Source: Microbacterium sp. SORGH_AS_0862
GTDB lineage: Bacteria; Actinomycetota; Actinomycetes; Actinomycetales; Microbacteriaceae
Assembly: GCF_030818795.1 (NCBI RefSeq)
Contig: NZ_JAUTAY010000001.1
Coordinates: 1,674,001 to 1,738,000 of the forward strand
DNA: 64,000 nucleotides
Reading direction: 5' to 3'
The stretch's first letter is position 1, and every line of letters starts with the position of its first letter. This document shows, in pieces, positions 63,118 through 64,000 of the stretch. The notes under the pieces were generated by a model. That model was not told the DNA's origin. It saw only the letters and a program-made list of their open reading frames with translations, and did no database searches. Made by a program: the position numbers and the translations under genes.

Positions 63118-64000
63118 TGTTGGAGGTCTCGCCGGACCGCATCGCGGCCGCCGCGCGGCGCGTGATGGCGAGGTGCGACGAGCTCGCGCGCGTCACAGCG
63201 ACGCCTGGCCGCATCGAGCGGGTCTACCTCTCTCCCGAGCACGCACGGGTGAACCGCCTCGCGGCGGAGTGGATGCGCGAGCTCGGCATGCGCACGCGAC
63301 AGGATGCGGCGGGCAACCAGATCGGCCGACTCGACCGCATCGTCGGCGACACGCTCGACCCGGACGCGCCCGCGCTGATCATCGGCTCGCACCTGGACAC
63401 CGTGCTGGATGCGGGACGCTTCGACGGGATCGTGGGCGTGCTGATGGGGCTCGAGATCGCCCGGCTCCTGCGGACGCCCGTCGGTGACGGGCGCTTCGGC
63501 GTCGCTCTCCCGTTCGCGCTGGAGATCGTCGCGTTCTCGGATGAGGAGGGCACGCGATTCGGCAAGGCCCTGCTCGGCTCCTCGGCGGTCGCGGGACTAT
63601 GGGACGAGGACTGGTGGGCGCTGACGGATGCCGACGGCACGAGCCTGCGGCAGGCGTTCCTCGAGTTCGGGCTCGACCCGGCGCGCATCGCCGAGGCCGC
63701 CCGACGACCGGAAGAGCTGATCGGCTATCTCGAGGCGCACATCGAGCAGGGGCCGGAGCTCGACCGGCGCGGTGAGCCGCTCGCGGTCGTCTCCTCGATC
63801 GCCTCCGCCCGCCGCTTCCAGCTCGTCGTCGAGGGGGAGGCCCGCCATGCGGGTGGCACGCCGTACGACATGCGTCGCGATGCGCTGCTGGGTGCGAGCG
63901 AGGCGGCGCTCGCGGTCGAGCGCATCTGCCGCGACGAGCACCACATCATCGGCACCGTCGGTCAGCTCGAGGCGTACCCGGGTGCGGTCAACGTCGTGCC
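63114..64000 (+). CDS. allC: allantoate amidohydrolase (partial)
   Basis: N-terminal ~295 residues; cut by the window end. ATGATG at 63114, overlapping pucG. M20 zinc enzyme: LIIGSHLDTVLDAGRFDGIV (zinc His/Asp), VAFSDEEGTRFGKALLGSSA (catalytic Glu), LIGYLEAHIEQGPELDRRGE (zinc His), EGEARHAGGTPYDMRRDALL. It releases ureidoglycine from allantoate. The frame is open throughout the visible part. Confidence 0.95.
   Translation, partial: MMLEVSPDRIAAAARRVMARCDELARVTATPGRIERVYLSPEHARVNRLAAEWMRELGMRTRQDAAGNQIGRLDRIVGDTLDPDAPALIIGSHLDTVLDAGRFDGIVGVLMGLEIARLLRTPVGDGRFGVALPFALEIVAFSDEEGTRFGKALLGSSAVAGLWDEDWWALTDADGTSLRQAFLEFGLDPARIAEAARRPEELIGYLEAHIEQGPELDRRGEPLAVVSSIASARRFQLVVEGEARHAGGTPYDMRRDALLGASEAALAVERICRDEHHIIGTVGQLEAYPGAVNVV

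Overview
The window comes from a high-GC actinobacterium. The third codon position is almost always G or C, GTG starts and 4-base ATGA/GTGA gene overlaps are common, and several genes look leaderless. A purL-linked 44-codon membrane gene, a SufU/SufS pair and DUF222-HNH and Pr6Pr genes all suggest the family Microbacteriaceae, most likely a Microbacterium-like species. No tRNA, rRNA, CRISPR array, integrase or transposase was seen.

Layout. 1-8.8 kb: start of a peptide-type ABC solute-binding lipoprotein, a DUF1684 gene, purA, a beta-propeller lactonase, an AI-2E exporter-family protein, chorismate mutase, and a GntR(YtrA)-ABC exporter-MalY aminotransferase block. 8.9-12.9 kb: a glycine betaine/proline ABC operon (proV-proW-proX) closed by a 15-bp-stem terminator. 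12.9-19.3 kb: a TetR gene, two paralogous membrane coiled-coil genes (one frameshifted) around an HTH regulator and map, then purL with its small partner. 19.3-22.0 kb: a TetR gene with a damaged CPBP-like gene, then the ruins of a sucrose/fructan locus (lacI fragment, GH32 fragment, pfkB kinase).

22.05-32.58 kb is a visibly less GC-rich block bounded by imperfect 31-bp direct repeats. It holds a nucleoside phosphorylase and, divergently, one tightly overlapping operon: a four-gene NMT1/SsuA-type ABC importer, a PyrD-like dihydroorotate dehydrogenase, an IclR regulator, two degenerate phosphoribosyltransferase-like proteins, an M20 N-carbamoyl amidohydrolase, a PyrK-like electron-transfer subunit and a PyrC-like dihydroorotase. 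With no pyrB/carAB here, this reads as a pathway for uptake and breakdown of orotate: orotate to dihydroorotate to N-carbamoyl-aspartate to aspartate.

32.6-56.7 kb: ArsR-SRPBCC pair, DEAD-box helicase with an RSG-rich tail, palindromic repeats, sufS-sufU, a KimA-like transporter, M20 amidohydrolase, GH13 glucosidase, apt, DUF222-HNH, zinc alcohol dehydrogenase, MmyB-type regulator, VOC protein, PadR-HAAS pair, SDR, and a GIY-YIG gene whose Shine-Dalgarno lies inside a long hairpin. 56.8-64.0 kb: ureide (purine) catabolism: uraH-uraD divergent from allB, an acetamidase/formamidase, an AtzH/HpxZ-amidase fusion, pucG and allC (cut by the window end). The gene set suggests an oxalurate/oxamate branch.

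Three sequence-level themes run through the window: four ~84-bp elements with shared 14-bp inverted ends; many copies of the octamer GGATGCGG on both strands; and at least six genes each broken by a single base in a short homopolymer, which may be assembly error and should be checked before any is called a true pseudogene.
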